This document shows, piece by piece, positions 9,833-21,223 of a DNA stretch of 64,000 bases. A program made the position numbers and the translations under genes. The notes below the pieces were generated by a model. That model was not told the origin of the DNA. It did no database searches and worked only from the letters and a program-made list of their open reading frames with translations. Position 1 is the stretch's first letter, and each line of letters starts with the position of its first letter. The stretch is from Gordius sp. MW1 (lineage: Eukaryota; Nematomorpha; Gordioida; Gordea; Gordiidae): contig OZ038529.1 of assembly GCA_964036665.1 (NCBI GenBank), positions 3,472,001-3,536,000 of the forward strand, in the 5' to 3' direction.

Positions 9833-12800
9833 TTGCTATATGTACATTCGTTAGTTATGTATTTTATAACATCTAAATTTAAAATTATTATATTGATAAC
9901 AACATAATTAAACATAATTAAAGAATGTGTTAATATACTTACCTAAAACAAATCCCTGATCCGTTCTCCACCCCACCGTCTTTCGATTGGAAGATCTGGA
10001 AAAACATAATTTAGAGGATCATAGGCTATAAACAGGAGAAATATTGTTTATTTTATACATTTTTAGACGCTTACATAAACGATGAAAATAAATCCGTAAT
10101 GCGCCCGCCATCCCTCCTCTCCACCCCACCGTCCTTCTATTGGAAGATCTGGAAAAACATAATTTAGATTAGATTATCATAGTCTATAAACATGAGAAAT
10201 ATTGTCTATTTTTACATTTTTATAGGATATCCGTCCCCATGTGTGATCGTATCGTTGGTGAAATCTTTAGGAAAACGTTTTGTACACTTTCCATCTAACA
10301 TGCAAGGCGATGAAGGATTTAAAGCACCGCATGGGCCATGATTCATATTTTTGTTGACAATATCAAACAACAATTGATCAGTAGAAGGATTTGGTATTTC
10401 TGCGGATACTAAACTATCTATGTCTTCTGGGCGTATTTTGTCAATGAACCAAATTAAAATATGTGCATGAGGTAATCCACGCTTTTGCCACTCAACCGAA
10501 TACATTTAACAACGTGCGGGGCCAAATATGTGTAATTTTGTAATAAAGTTAACGAAAGACCTTAATTTTTGTTTAAACACACGGGCTATTATGTCATGAC
10601 GATGTATTGCATTTTGTCCTGGCAAGAGTAACGATGTAATTTCCTGCCATTTTGAGTTACATGTAAAGGTGATAAATAAACATGGTCGTCCGTATTCGCT
10701 ACGTAAGCCATGGCATCCTGTATGTATTCTTGCATGTGACGCGGACTACCTACGTACGATGATGGTAGAATAATGGAGCTACCAATTTCGGCAGCGTCAG
10801 CGTTGGTAGCGATAGCGTCTCGCAGGTGGATGTATTCTTCAGCACGCAGCTTTTTCTGGTTATAAAGTAAGAAGTGTAAGCGCTCGCTCTCAATCTTCAC
10901 ATACAAATCCACAGTGAACTGCTGGCAAAGCTCTCGACAGCGTAGAATGATGTTGTCTTCACCGTTTCTAATCATCAAACGATAGGCATAATAATCCATC
11001 GAGCTCACTTTTTTGCTGGTTTCAGCTCCTGTGATATGATACATACAAAAGAATTAAAAATGAGTAGTCATGTTTTATGTTGTATAAAATACCATTTCGG
11101 GGATCCCGTTGTTTAGTGTTTATAAAATAACCGTCTTGCCCCTTCCAAAAAATGAGCGGATATTGGAGAGCGTCATAGGAACGGTGGGTATAAGGAATGA
11201 CCTGTTATCATCTCTTTTTCGAATCACGATTTGGCGCGAAGCTGTACGGTCGCCAATCATGATTCCAGCAAAATCGTCAACAACAGGTGCATTAAATCTA
11301 CGTATATGCTGTCCCGCAGGTGTTTTATCAGGATAGATGACAATAGCGTGTTTGTCACTTATTAATTTGGGCATGTGTGCTTCAAATAATTTTAACAATT
11401 CATTGTGCTCAGTCAACAGAACGTCCAGATCGCTGACGATGCGCCTGGCAAAAGGTGAATTAATGTGATTGTAGCCGCAACGTGCATCTACGCGATTGGC
11501 TAGTGCGCGTTCAGAGTCCTCACCACCCATAAAGTATATTTGTAAAAATTTATAGGAATCGTTTGGCATTGGCAGCAGTGAGCCAACTTTGTGAAAAACC
11601 TGGTATTTAATTTTGAAAGTTGAATTAAATAGCTGACCGTTTCCAGCATCAGTTTTAACTATTTCTGTTGCTCCGAACGATGTCATTTGGAAGCATGAAT
11701 TAAATGTGCGAATTGACTTTAGGAATAGGCTAGAATCAGGATCCGTGCCAAATAGTAAGCCGTGCAATGGTTCAGGTGGTGCTTCAATTGCCGTTAGTTG
11801 TACTTTTCTTGATGCGCAACACATCCCTGGTGGCTCATTTTTAAATTTAAGTGCATGACAATGTGGACATTCCTTGTCTATAGTACCAATGACCACTCTG
11901 GAATGGGCGTAATATTCAACATCAGGCTCATACTGGAATGCTAGTCGAAGGAATGAAGCCGATTTAAATGCTCCATGTACTTGTAGACGTTGTAGGTCAT
12001 TTTCTCTATGTGTGTTACTTACAAATCGGCGGGCTTGTTTTTTTAATCTTCTTTGTTGATTTCGTTCATATTGTGCCTCTTGCGATTGTGATTCACGTAT
12101 TTGTGCCATCCTCACACGATTATCTGTGTTTTTTGTAGGATTTATTCGTCTGTTCCTTGAGATCTTATTTTTTTATTAATGCATTCTTTTTTGTGTGATG
12201 ACCTAAATTGTTCCTTTTGCGTTTAGCTGGCATTGTTACCTATAAATAGGGTATGTTGAAAAAAAAATCTCTTTTAAATCATGCAAACAATTAACTGAGT
12301 GCTTATATATGCGATTGTTTTTTAATTTTTTTTACTAATTGAGAATTAATGTTTGATTAGTGGATAATAATTGCAAGTTTAATCGTTATTTTCACAATCA
12401 TCCCAGAATAAATATATTTTTTGACCAAAATAATTGCACAAATACTATAAATCAATCTCATTTGATTTTGCTATAGATGACTTAAAAACTTAAATAATGA
12501 TGGTACAAATTCAGAGGAGTTATAATTAGTAAATAAAAATATATTCTTAATAATGGTCTATTTGTGTTTTAAACATATCTTTAAATAAAATATGAAAATT
12601 ATAACTAATATCATATGAATAATATGTTGCTTTATGTGTAGCTTAAGTATTAATAGATATGTAAATATTTTAATCATTAAAGGAATCATTAAATAGCATC
12701 CTAATTAGATTCTTAACAAAAATTTAAAACAACAAAATTGCAATTAAAATAATATATCATTTTTATTTATGTGCATTCATCTTAAAATTAGATTAAACTC

Positions 12801-13198
12801 ATTGAAAAACTCATATTCTATTTAAAAAAATATTAACATTATTAGTGAATATCTTTAAATTTCTATGTTTTATGTTTAGATATACCTTATATTTCTATGT
12901 TTTTGTTTCAATTTAGTCTTTAAATTTGTATGTTTTCTGTTTCAATTCAATACATTCAAAACACGATAGATACGCAGTATACGTCATGAGGTGGCGTTTG
13001 AGTAACATTTTACTAAACGTCAAAACGTATAAAACTAAATAAATTGACCGTCTTGTGACTTAGAAATTTGGAATATAGTTAAAAACCTCGGCTCAGACGT
13101 ACCAATCATTCGCAGAAATTTCCATCTAAATCGGTCCAGCCGTTTCGGAGGAGTTTAACCACACACACCGTTTCAGTGATTTTTATATATTAGATAAT
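9806..13198 (-). mobile_element. Helentron 5' half, minus strand
   Basis: 3' end TAGCTGACCCGGCTAACGTT at 9813-9832. 5' end near 13198: reverse complement TATCTAATATATAAAAATC and AAACTCCTCCGAAACGGCTG. Carries the replication-initiator half of the transposase but not the helicase, so about two thirds of a full element is missing. A 145-base segment near 9970-10205 (TTGGAAGATCTGGAAAAACA) is present twice. Confidence 0.82.
10212..12233 (-). pseudogene. Helitron Rep/HUH transposase N-terminal region, frameshifted
   Basis: Starts MPAKRKRNNLGHHTKKNA at 12233. The frame breaks and resumes at 12115 (QEAQYERNQQRRLKKQARRF). CPHCHALKF with later CC is the zinc-binding part. The Helitron-like N domain follows at 11044-10589 (TGAETSKKVSSMDYYAYRL, RHMQEYIQDAMAYVA) and 10505-10212, with the two-histidine HUH motif in GLPHAHILIWF and KRFPKDF. 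At least three frame breaks; truncated at GYP, before the helicase. Inactive. Confidence 0.92.
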
Positions 13199-13705
13199 TT
13201 GAAATAACATATGTATAATTTCTGCTATTAAAAAATGCCTAGTTTCCATGCTTTACATAATTGTACCTATACCTTACTATATTGTAATTAAATAAAATTA
13301 CGCTTGCTTGTTATTATGAACTTTTTACTTTTCAATTTGTTATAATTTCAATTATATACCAAAAGATGTATTTTTGCGTTAAATTAAATTATCATTATAT
13401 TTTTTTATTTGAATATTTAAAATTGGTGTCTCATTTGTGTCATAGTGGACTGTGAAATAGAAGAGTTGAGTAAGATTCCACTTTTACGATACGCATGTAT
13501 GTATAATGAGCAGTCTATTGGTCTATGATTGCAAGAGTGGCGAAAACACATATAAAATAAAGCAAGGGGTAATTTGCATGCAAACTAAGACGAGGGAAAA
13601 GGCGTTCCCTTTCAAAAGGTATAATTGATCACCCTTTTTTTCTCAACATGTGTGCGGGAAAAGTGTCAATAAGTGCAAAAGTAAAGATAAGCCCTATAAA
13701 AGCAA
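13199..13705. other. no gene seen
   Basis: AT-rich sequence between the Helentron 5' end and the FIGNL1-like duplicate. Frames are short and without known motifs. Confidence 0.5.
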
Positions 13706-14745
13706 TGATGTAAGACTTGGGCATAGTCCGAGCAGCCTGGGTCGGGCAATTGTATTTTATTCAATAAAAAACTTTTTGTCAAAAGTACTAAATCATTATT
13801 AAATTTTGCCGTTCACTATAATTCAAATCTTAGTTGCACCCCAAAAGATGTCATTTTTAATATATATATGACATAAGATATTGATTTTTAAAAGGATTTT
13901 TTTCAAACACTTAAAAAGTTTCAATAGATTTTTGATTTATAAAGTAATATTTTTATACTTTTTTACGGCCTGCCTAAACTATTTGTTTTCAAAGAAGATT
14001 AATTTTCTTTTTTAATTTAAATTTAATTTGTCAGGATGCCAAAGCGCTTCTCAAAATTCATTGGATATTTACGCACTTTATTTTATGTTCATCAAAATTT
14101 AACGATATGAAACTAATGTGCAATTATAATTGACATATAAGGTGATAAAAAAAATGATGAAAAAAATGTATTACAAAGTTATAATATGACTATTCATTAC
14201 AAAATGTATCTAGAAGCTTTGACTTTACATAATTATTTAAATGGTAATATTTATTAAAAGACTTTTGCCATTTATAAAGAAGGCAATCAAAGGTATTCTT
14301 AAATTAATTTGAGTGGCCGAGCTATTAAAAATGCTTATAAACTCATTATTCTTCTTGACCCCTCTTATTGCTCTTTAATTAGTTATTAGAAATATTTAGA
14401 GAAGCAGCAAATCTTTACATTTTTTGAATCTAAGGCCAGTTATGAAATTCCCCCCCCCCCAAATCAGTTGTTTTGCCATGAATAAAGATTCCTTAATTTT
14501 ATGTTACGTCGTTGCTATTAGATAAATGACATATCATTTAAAGATTTCCAAAAAGCTTTGGATAGGGTAAAACCTAGCGTATGCTCCAAGGAACTCGATC
14601 TATGTTGTATGGAATTCAACGTATGGTTGCCAAGAAAACATCATATAAATTGCTAACTATAAGAGATGTTCTGGTATTTTAAATTTAATTGTACTTATAA
14701 AAACTCATATAGAAATCGCCCCTTTTTGTATATTAAAGTAGTTTT
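13706..14745 (+). repeat. segmental duplicate of FIGNL1 intron 5 to 3' flank
   Basis: Beyond the exon, 13706-13760 resembles 31790-31840 (both have TGTAAGACT then a CGGGC-like repeat and GAGCAG.CTGG), and parts of 14300-14400 resemble 32690-32790. The two segments therefore share intron sequence as well as the exon, which points to DNA duplication, not retrocopying. Divergence and indels are heavy; boundaries are approximate. Confidence 0.6.
14522..14648 (+). pseudogene. decayed duplicate of FIGNL1 exon 6
   Basis: Translates closely to the FIGNL1 last exon for its first 24 codons ([20 protein letters not shown]), then loses two bases relative to 32940-33068, so the frame shifts before the conserved WN.T.GC end. 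The following bases resemble the FIGNL1 3' flank (TTGCTAA...TACTTA). It sits 18.4 kb upstream of the true exon in the same orientation. No copy of exons 1-5 is seen next to it; a Helentron end lies about 1.3 kb before. Confidence 0.85.
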
Positions 14746-15251
14746 TAGAATTCTCACCATATTATTATATTAAATTACTAATATATGAAATTAAACATAT
14801 TTTAAATACGATAAAACGACTGTAATTCGCAAATGGCTGGCCTAAAGGGTTGGCGTGTTTAAGGTTCCCTGATGAGGATTGACAAACAAATAACGACATA
14901 ATGATTGCTCGTCTAAATTGTGCAAAAATAATTATTATTTTGAAAAAATCAAGGACTTTGCGATAATATTATATGTTGCCTAACCTAGGATTATTTGAAG
15001 CCTTAACTCGACACATTTATAGATGTTTGCCTAGGAATATTATTAAATTTCGCCACATGTGCAGTTCGCCAGTTGTTCAAGAGCGAAGGAAATTCTATGT
15101 TATTCTTACAAATCTATAAATTAAAAGAAAATGTACAAGAGTATTGAGTATTATGATGATAGGGCCTGATTGGTAGTAACCAACCGCGAATCAAATAATA
15201 ATAATAACTAAATTATATGCCATCTAGTCTAGGGCAATCTTTAAATATAGA
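14746..15251. other. no gene seen
   Basis: AT-rich, unrecognised. No long frame, RNA gene or repeat identified. Confidence 0.5.
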
Positions 15252-15497
15252 CATGGGCGTAGCCAGCTTAGAATTAGATAGGAGCAATAATTATTCAAGG
15301 AGGGGCAAAATCAAGGGCGTAGCCAGGTTTAGGATTAGGGGGAGGCAAAAAGTTCAAAAGTCCAATTAGGGGGGGGCGAAACCCTATTTTTTCCAATTTT
15401 TACAAAAATTTACATTGAAAAAAAAGAAAAATTCTCATTTAGGGGGGGGGGGGCGGCCGCCCCCCCCCCCCCCTGCCCCCCCCTGCCTACGCCCATG
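15252..15497. mobile_element. CATGGGCGTAGCC MITE, with second copy nested inside
   Basis: Exact 8-bp duplication AATATAGA at 15244-15251 and 15498-15505. Ends CATGGGCGTAGCCAGC and CCTACGCCCATG. A second family start (AAGGGCGTAGCCAGG) at about 15314 shows a copy inserted in, or recombined with, another. Long G and C runs in the middle. Confidence 0.9.
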
Positions 15498-15505
15498 AAT
15501 ATAGA

Positions 15506-16269
15506 CTAATTTTGTTAACTTATCTCTATTTTAGCATGTGACTCGACAATAATAACAGACATATAACGTTTCCACTCTTATTGGAGCTCATCGTATGCCA
15601 TATGTAATTTTTTAGTCACATACTAATCGAGATAGGTCAAATTAGATTTAGTTCACGTTTATGGTGGTTAAACCGCTTTATAAAGTTAGGGAGTCAGGCA
15701 AGGAAGGTGTGGAAAAGGTCGTAGAATAGCTAAACTCAATAAATGATCTCAATAAGTAGTCGACAATCTGGATTAAGCCTGGAGAAGTGGATGGATACAC
15801 AATTTTAGACGACTTATGAAATAAAATAAGGGAAAGGAATAACAAAGTAAGGGCATTTTGGTAAAAATGAAGAAGAAGTTAACCACCTTGTGTGACAAAT
15901 AGGTATAGAAATATATGTGTATATTTGTTAAAAAAATATCAATAATGTGTCAAAGTTTTAAATAAATAATTATTTATAATTTTTAGATTGTTAAACAACT
16001 TTTAGTTGAGATGGGAGCCTCGTAAGGTAGCTTGATTAACAAATTGAATATAAACCCGGGCTCGGAGAAGGAATATTAAATGGAGGTCGGGTTGAATCTC
16101 ATAAGTCATTTTAATATAAGGTTTTATCCGGGCGCACAATTAGAACCCTACACCGGCCTTTTCCCACAAATTTTAAAAATCTGTCTAATAATTTTTGAAA
16201 TTTAAATTTTTTAGCAAAAACAGTATAAATATTAATTCAGACAATTTAAGTGACTTAAGTCGTGAACAC
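15506..16269. other. no gene seen
   Basis: Unrecognised DNA. A CGGGC-rich remnant lies at about 16050-16160 (CCCGGGCTCGG, GGTCGGGTTG). Confidence 0.5.
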
Positions 16270-16529
16270 CAGTGGTGTAACTAGTGGGGGCTGACCCCCC
16301 CCCCCCCAAGAGCAAAAACCGGGCCCCAAGGCTCCCCCCCCCCTCCCCAAGGGAAAAATCTTGGGCCTCTCGGCCCCTTAAGCAATTTTTTAATATTATC
16401 TTAATTTAAACAATATGATGATTATAATCATTTGCTTTTAATTATATAATTACAAATAAAGATGCCGTATAAAACAATAAAAGATGCAAAATTTGTAAAA
16501 TTGTTGAGTCGACATTCCATTCTTTATAA

Positions 16530-17050
16530 TAAAGCGAAAAATTTAGCTTTAAATTTTAATATTTCATCATTACCTTCTACGTATAAAATCAACAAAATTA
16601 TGACATCTTTACTCTTTCAATTCTAATTCATTAATTGATGCCAGAGTTGATTTATATTATCCAATCATCGATAGAATAATAGCAGAATTAAACAGATTTT
16701 CGGAAATTAATTTTAATTATAGGTCTTTAGAAGGTTTAAACCCTTCATCCCCCTTTTTTGCGATAATTTTTTTTTATCAGAAGTAATTATACATTACGAA
16801 TTAGAAATGCAAAATGCCGAAATAATAATGGCAAAAAAATTATGTAATATATTATAATTCTTTACCTTCGAATAAAATAAAATGCAATAATTTTTTTCAC
16901 TTATTAAAATTTTATCTCAACAGGTTTCCAAATTTTATATTTTGATTGAAATAGTTTTAACTATCTCATAACTTCGTATTCATGCGGAAGGTCGTTCTCA
17001 TTGCTAAAACGGATTAAAACTTACCTTCCACAATTGGACAAGATGGTTAT
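16530..17050 (+). pseudogene. hAT transposase C-terminal relic, plus strand
   Basis: Reads DARVDLYYPIIDRIIAELNR and FSEINFNYRSLEGLNPSS, then, after frame breaks, a dimerisation-like segment ending SLLKRIKTYLPQLDKM. These resemble the ZMYM/THAP-type hAT transposase C-terminus. Stops and shifts throughout. Confidence 0.65.
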
Positions 17051-17139
17051 TTTCCTTAGCTTTAATGATATTATTTAAATTCATTTGCAACATCGAGTAA
17101 AAGGCATAATGAACTACTATTAACTAATATTAATATTTA

Positions 17140-18000
17140 ATGAAGAAATATCTAGGCTTTTAAACTCGTCTTAAACTTTTTAACACTTTCAAAATATAAT
17201 AAAATAATTATATTAAATTCACGAAATTCCCAAACCTGCCTCAATTTATTTGTCCATCTCACATGCTTATTGTTTAACATATCTCGCATATTTTTATGTA
17301 CCACATGCACATATGAAGCCAATGATTTTCGAAAAATAGCTTTCACACAATTTTTCCCGTTCTTTAGTGATGCTACATCATAAGTTTGAGCATCACATTA
17401 TGCTTTAAAATTTGTATTAATAAAAAATTCCTGAATTTTATTGACGATTGTGAATTCATCAAAACTTTAAAGTGATAATCTTAAAAAAATTCTTTATGTG
17501 TGTCATTGTTTTTACTTTTGTATTACGCTTATGTATGTAACTTTGTTTCTTGAAAATAAACTTCTTAACCAATAAAAAAATGTACAGAAACATTAAGTTG
17601 TTCTGTGCATCACACCTCTAATTTCATCTAAAATTATTAAATAAAATTTTGATTTATTTAATTTTGACCGAATATTTTTAAAGATCATTTTAGCCTTTAA
17701 ATTTATTGGTTCACTTTAATTTTTTGGTTGTCAAAAAATAAATCAATAATATCATCAGGGACAATAACTTTCAGATACTCATTCTCGCATTTGCAAATTT
17801 TGATTTCACTATTAAGTTTTTTTGTATTTTATGTTATAATTTCCTTTTGAGGATCTAACCTTAAAAAAGGCTTTAAACGTTGTCATTATTTTCCTGATAT
17901 AAATGCTGCCTGAATATGCTGCCAATATCGCATATGTAAAATTAAGATTTGTTATAAATATAGCCAAGATTTTTTGAGGGTTGTGGCAATACAAGATTTG
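17140..18000 (-). pseudogene. hAT transposase middle relic, minus strand
   Basis: CDAQTYDVASLKNGKNCVKA then SLASYVHVVHKNMRDM resembles the hAT catalytic region C.GQ.YDGA..MSG...YVHC.AH, with key residues lost. Orientation is opposite to the neighbouring relic, so two insertions or an internal inversion. A retroelement 3' tail copy (17513-17580) lies within. Confidence 0.5.
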
Positions 18001-18314
18001 TTTAAAAACTTTGTTGTATAGTATTTTTTACTATTTGTATTTTTTTTTGTAATATCAAAGTTTTCTTGTCAATATCCACTTTCCACTTTGTGCTCTTACA
18101 AATTACACAAACTTACTCTACTATGTGAAATTTTTTATATTGTCTTGATATAATTGTCTCAACAACATTACTTTGTTTTATTTATGAATAAATTTTATTT
18201 ATTTTATGCCCTATAAACATGAGGGATCTGAGACAGGGACTTAATAAAAACTTTAAACCAGTGTGGTCTTATAAGAAAAAATATACAAAGTAGTAGCGGA
18301 ATTTTAAGTTTGAC

Positions 18315-18413
18315 CATGGGCGTAGCTAGGTTTTGGATTAGGAAAGGGGGCAAAACACAATTTTTTTGTCGTCATTTAGGGGGTGTGCCGCCCCCCCCCT
18401 GGCTACGCCCATG
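18315..18413. mobile_element. CATGGGCGTAGC MITE copy, exact 8-bp duplication
   Basis: AGTTTGAC at 18307-18314 and 18414-18421. Ends CATGGGCGTAGCTAGG and CTGGCTACGCCCATG. At 99 bp the shortest complete copy. Confidence 0.93.
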
Positions 18414-18535
18414 AGTTTGACAACGTTTATAAGGGAAAAAATTTTCAATTGCGTTTGACCCTCTTCCACTTGTGTGAAATCAATGCTCGGCCCCACCCCC
18501 CAAAGGCAAAAAGGCTAGCTACGCGTACGCCACTG

Positions 18536-19330
18536 GTTAATACAAATTTTTTTTGCACAAATGTTTTCGCCTTCAAACACCTTAAATATCATTATTTTAA
18601 ATCTCCATATGAACAACAATTATTTAAATTATTAATTTTTCTAAACAAAAAGGCTGTTGAGCTGAGTCTAATAATAATAAATTTTAGGCGTGGGTGGTTT
18701 TGGACAAATTTTAAAAAGTAATCTTGGGCGTTAGGCTCTGGTGATGAAAAGCCATTTTGCAAGACTCGGTATCGATTCAGATTTGATAAGTTGTTTGATT
18801 AAAAAAGAATAAACTTAAATATAGTTGATATTTTAAATTTGATATTTATTATATTATATAAGACTTAACTATGAATAAATTTTTCATGTTCAGCATAAAA
18901 TTGAAAATTAGCAATAAACTGAACATTAACTCAACTTGGAAAAGTGATTTTCGTAAAATATAAATTTTAACTTGATATAGTTCTTTTTCCCCCAATATGA
19001 CATGTTATCAAAAATATGAACGTAAATTAAACTATTAAATTTAACAATATGATAAACTTTATCCCTTAGTTAACGACAATTTGATTGACAAACAATATCG
19101 CCATATTAAATTTGGCTATTTTGATATTAAAAAAAAGAATTTTCAATCTATAGAAAATTGTTATAGACCTTCCTTTACCGCCTTTACCCCATCCTAAAGT
19201 TAGGTAATACTTATACTGTCACATGAGGTAATTAACAACGCTTATCCAAATTTTTTGTTTTATACATTGTATGTATTTATTTTATATTATCGTCAAATTT
19301 TCGGATTATTCATAAATCATAAATAAGCTT
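18536..19330. other. no gene seen
   Basis: AT-rich, no known motif or clear repeat. Confidence 0.5.
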
Positions 19331-19649
19331 TTGTCATTAAAAAAAGGAAAAGCAGACGATTCTATTCCTAGTTTATTGACCTTTTACCCACCTTTTAAGT
19401 AAAAACATACGATTTTAATGCTGTCATACGAGCATAAAATCAATTATGGACCTTTCAAATTTCATGATTCATATTAATTAAGAGAAAGCAGACGATTCTA
19501 TCGCTAGTTTATTGACCTTTAATCGACCTATAAGTAAAAGCAGGCGATTAGAATGTTGTCGTAAAAGCTCATAATTTAGTATTAACTCGTATCCAAATTT
19601 CTATCCTTGAGCCATCGAATCCTTTTCTGGAAGGAAGTCCTGATGGCTC

Positions 19650-20640
19650 CTCTCGAGTCCCTTGGCAAAAATGGCTTATCCCTTAAATGGGATTTTTTAT
19701 TTATCGACTTTTTACCTTCTTCTCATTTTAACCACAACCCTATCGCCATCGCAGAATGATAAAATATTCGCCTCTTTGGGCATCCTAGGTTTTTATCTCA
19801 CTTTCTACCATGGATTTCATTTAAAGAGTATGAAAACCATTCCCTTACAGCCTTGCAAAATGAAATTTTTTCTGCCCGAGCCCGGCCCGAGCCCGAACGA
19901 TTTTTTTTTTGGCCCTACCCGAGCCCGACCCGATTTTTCAAATAGGAATTTTAAAAATTTATTTTAAAATATTTGTAAATGAATGCTTTAAATTGATATT
20001 ACTCGTAATTTGCAACAAGGATAAGTTTAAAATATTCACTTGCTACAATTTATTTAGTTAATTAAAACTGGATATCTAACTATATTTAAAATATATTTTT
20101 TTTTATCTTACAGTTCCAAATAATTTTATTTCTAAAGGAAAAGCTACTATGAATATATTAAATAATAGAATAAGATTTGCAATTTAGGTCAAAATATTAT
20201 AATAGCACGGGAAAAAAGGTGAAGCTTGGAAATTTTATGTATGGTGTACGAAGATATTTATTTGCTATCAAGTTGAGTTAAATTATATTTTATAAAAGAT
20301 TAGTTTGCTAGAGTCAATTCGGGCTGGGCTCAGGCCTCTGAGCCCCGATTGTTTTACTAAATTCTGCCCGAGCCCGGCCCGAAACCCGATTGGGCCGGGC
20401 TTCGGGCGGCCCGTGCAGGGCTTTACCCATGACCAAGATTTTTCATGGATTTTTTACCTCCTTTTCCCTTAGGCATCAACTTGGGATTATTATTCAAAAC
20501 ACAACTTTTAGGCTTTTGCCGACTCTTAATCCTTTTTTAACGATAATTATATAAGAAACTAATATGTCTTTTTTGTTTTTTTGCTTATATATGTGACTTC
20601 GTCTTTGTATAAATAAACGTTTTAAATCAAAAAAAAACTC
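19650..20640 (+). repeat. retroelement 3'-tail repeat, second copy, interrupted
   Basis: Similar to 3601-3915 (CAACTTGGGATTATTATTCA against CAACTTGAGATTTTTATTGT; shared TATATGTGACTTCGTCTTTG region and poly-A end). The 19842-20432 MITE sits in the middle. Confidence 0.5.
19842..20432. mobile_element. CCCGAGCC-family hAT-like MITE
   Basis: Ends CAGCCTTGCAAAATG and CCCGTGCAGGGCTTT with CCCGAGCCCGGCCCGA arrays inside both ends. Same family as 400-1134, opposite orientation. The two target sites do not match now. Confidence 0.6.
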
Positions 20641-21109
20641 AAGAAAAAGCAGACGATTTAAGTTAATGAAATTTACTCCTTCCTAAAGGTTAAGTAAAAG
20701 CAGACGATTTTAATGCCCATGTTGTCATAGAAGTTCTTTATCAATTAGCAAATATTGAATGATCCAGGTTAATAAAGAAAAAGCAGACGATTTCATTCTT
20801 GCTATCTTGACTTTGCCCGAGCCATCCTGTACTCTTAGTAAGGTACAGGAGTAAGCCTGTAAGTATTAAAAAGGGGAAACTATGTTCAACCCGTTCACAA
20901 TTTGTTTTTTGGATACATTAAATTTTTTCCCTCCTCATTTTTAATTCGCACGCGATACTTTAACACTTTTAAATTAACGCGATATACTTCATAAAAGCAT
21001 AATATAAATCTTTTCGATCTCAAAGATATAATTATTTGTTTTAAACCTTGCCGCTAACCTTCTAAAATTTACACAATCTTGAAATTTTAATTAGTTGGTC
21101 TTCACCATA
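20641..21109. other. region before FIGNL1: repeats, no 5' exon found
   Basis: Holds part of the AAAGCAGACGATT cluster (to 20810), then AT-rich DNA. I looked for a FIGNL1 N-terminal exon and could not support one. Confidence 0.4.
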
Positions 21110-21223
21110 ATGTGTTCTCGTATGGATGAATTGAAGAAAATGATTGAAAATGAAATCATAGAAGATATTAATACAACGTGGAATGATATAGGTGGCCTGG
21201 ATTTTGTTAAATCCGTTATTAAG
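21110..21223 (+). CDS. FIGNL1: FIGNL1 exon 1 of the visible model
   Basis: From [10 protein letters not shown] to LDFVKSVIK, 38 codons, phase 0 end. Contains [10 protein letters not shown], the counterpart of human NWEDIAGVEF, which opens the AAA module. An AG at 21093-21094 directly upstream could be an acceptor from an unseen 5' exon; in that frame TAG closes the reading frame otherwise. Confidence 0.75.

Larger units (their letters stand above)
16270..18535. mobile_element. hAT transposon remnant, 2.27 kb
   Basis: Ends CAGTGGTGTAACTAG and CTAGCTACGCGTACGCCACTG (inverted). Flanks GTGAACAC (16262-16269) and GTTAATAC (18536-18543) agree at 6 of 8 bases, an eroded hAT duplication. Holds two transposase relics in opposite orientations and a later MITE at 18315-18413. 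Confidence 0.65.
19331..20810. repeat. AAAGCAGACGATT repeat cluster
   Basis: The core AAAGCAGACGATT (or a 1-2 base variant) occurs about seven times: near 19355, 19410, 19488, 19540, 20647, 20700 and 20782. At 19340-19600 two units of about 135 bp stand in tandem, each with GTAAAAGCAGGCGATTAGAA-like second half. A retroelement tail and a MITE separate the two groups. Confidence 0.7.

Noticed and set aside
18383-18721. Open frame across a MITE end
   Set aside because: It begins in the C-run of the MITE at 18315-18413 and reads transposon terminus sequence.
19331-19610. CRISPR-like array
   Set aside because: Units are about 135 bp, irregular, with conserved rather than unique spacers, in eukaryotic DNA.
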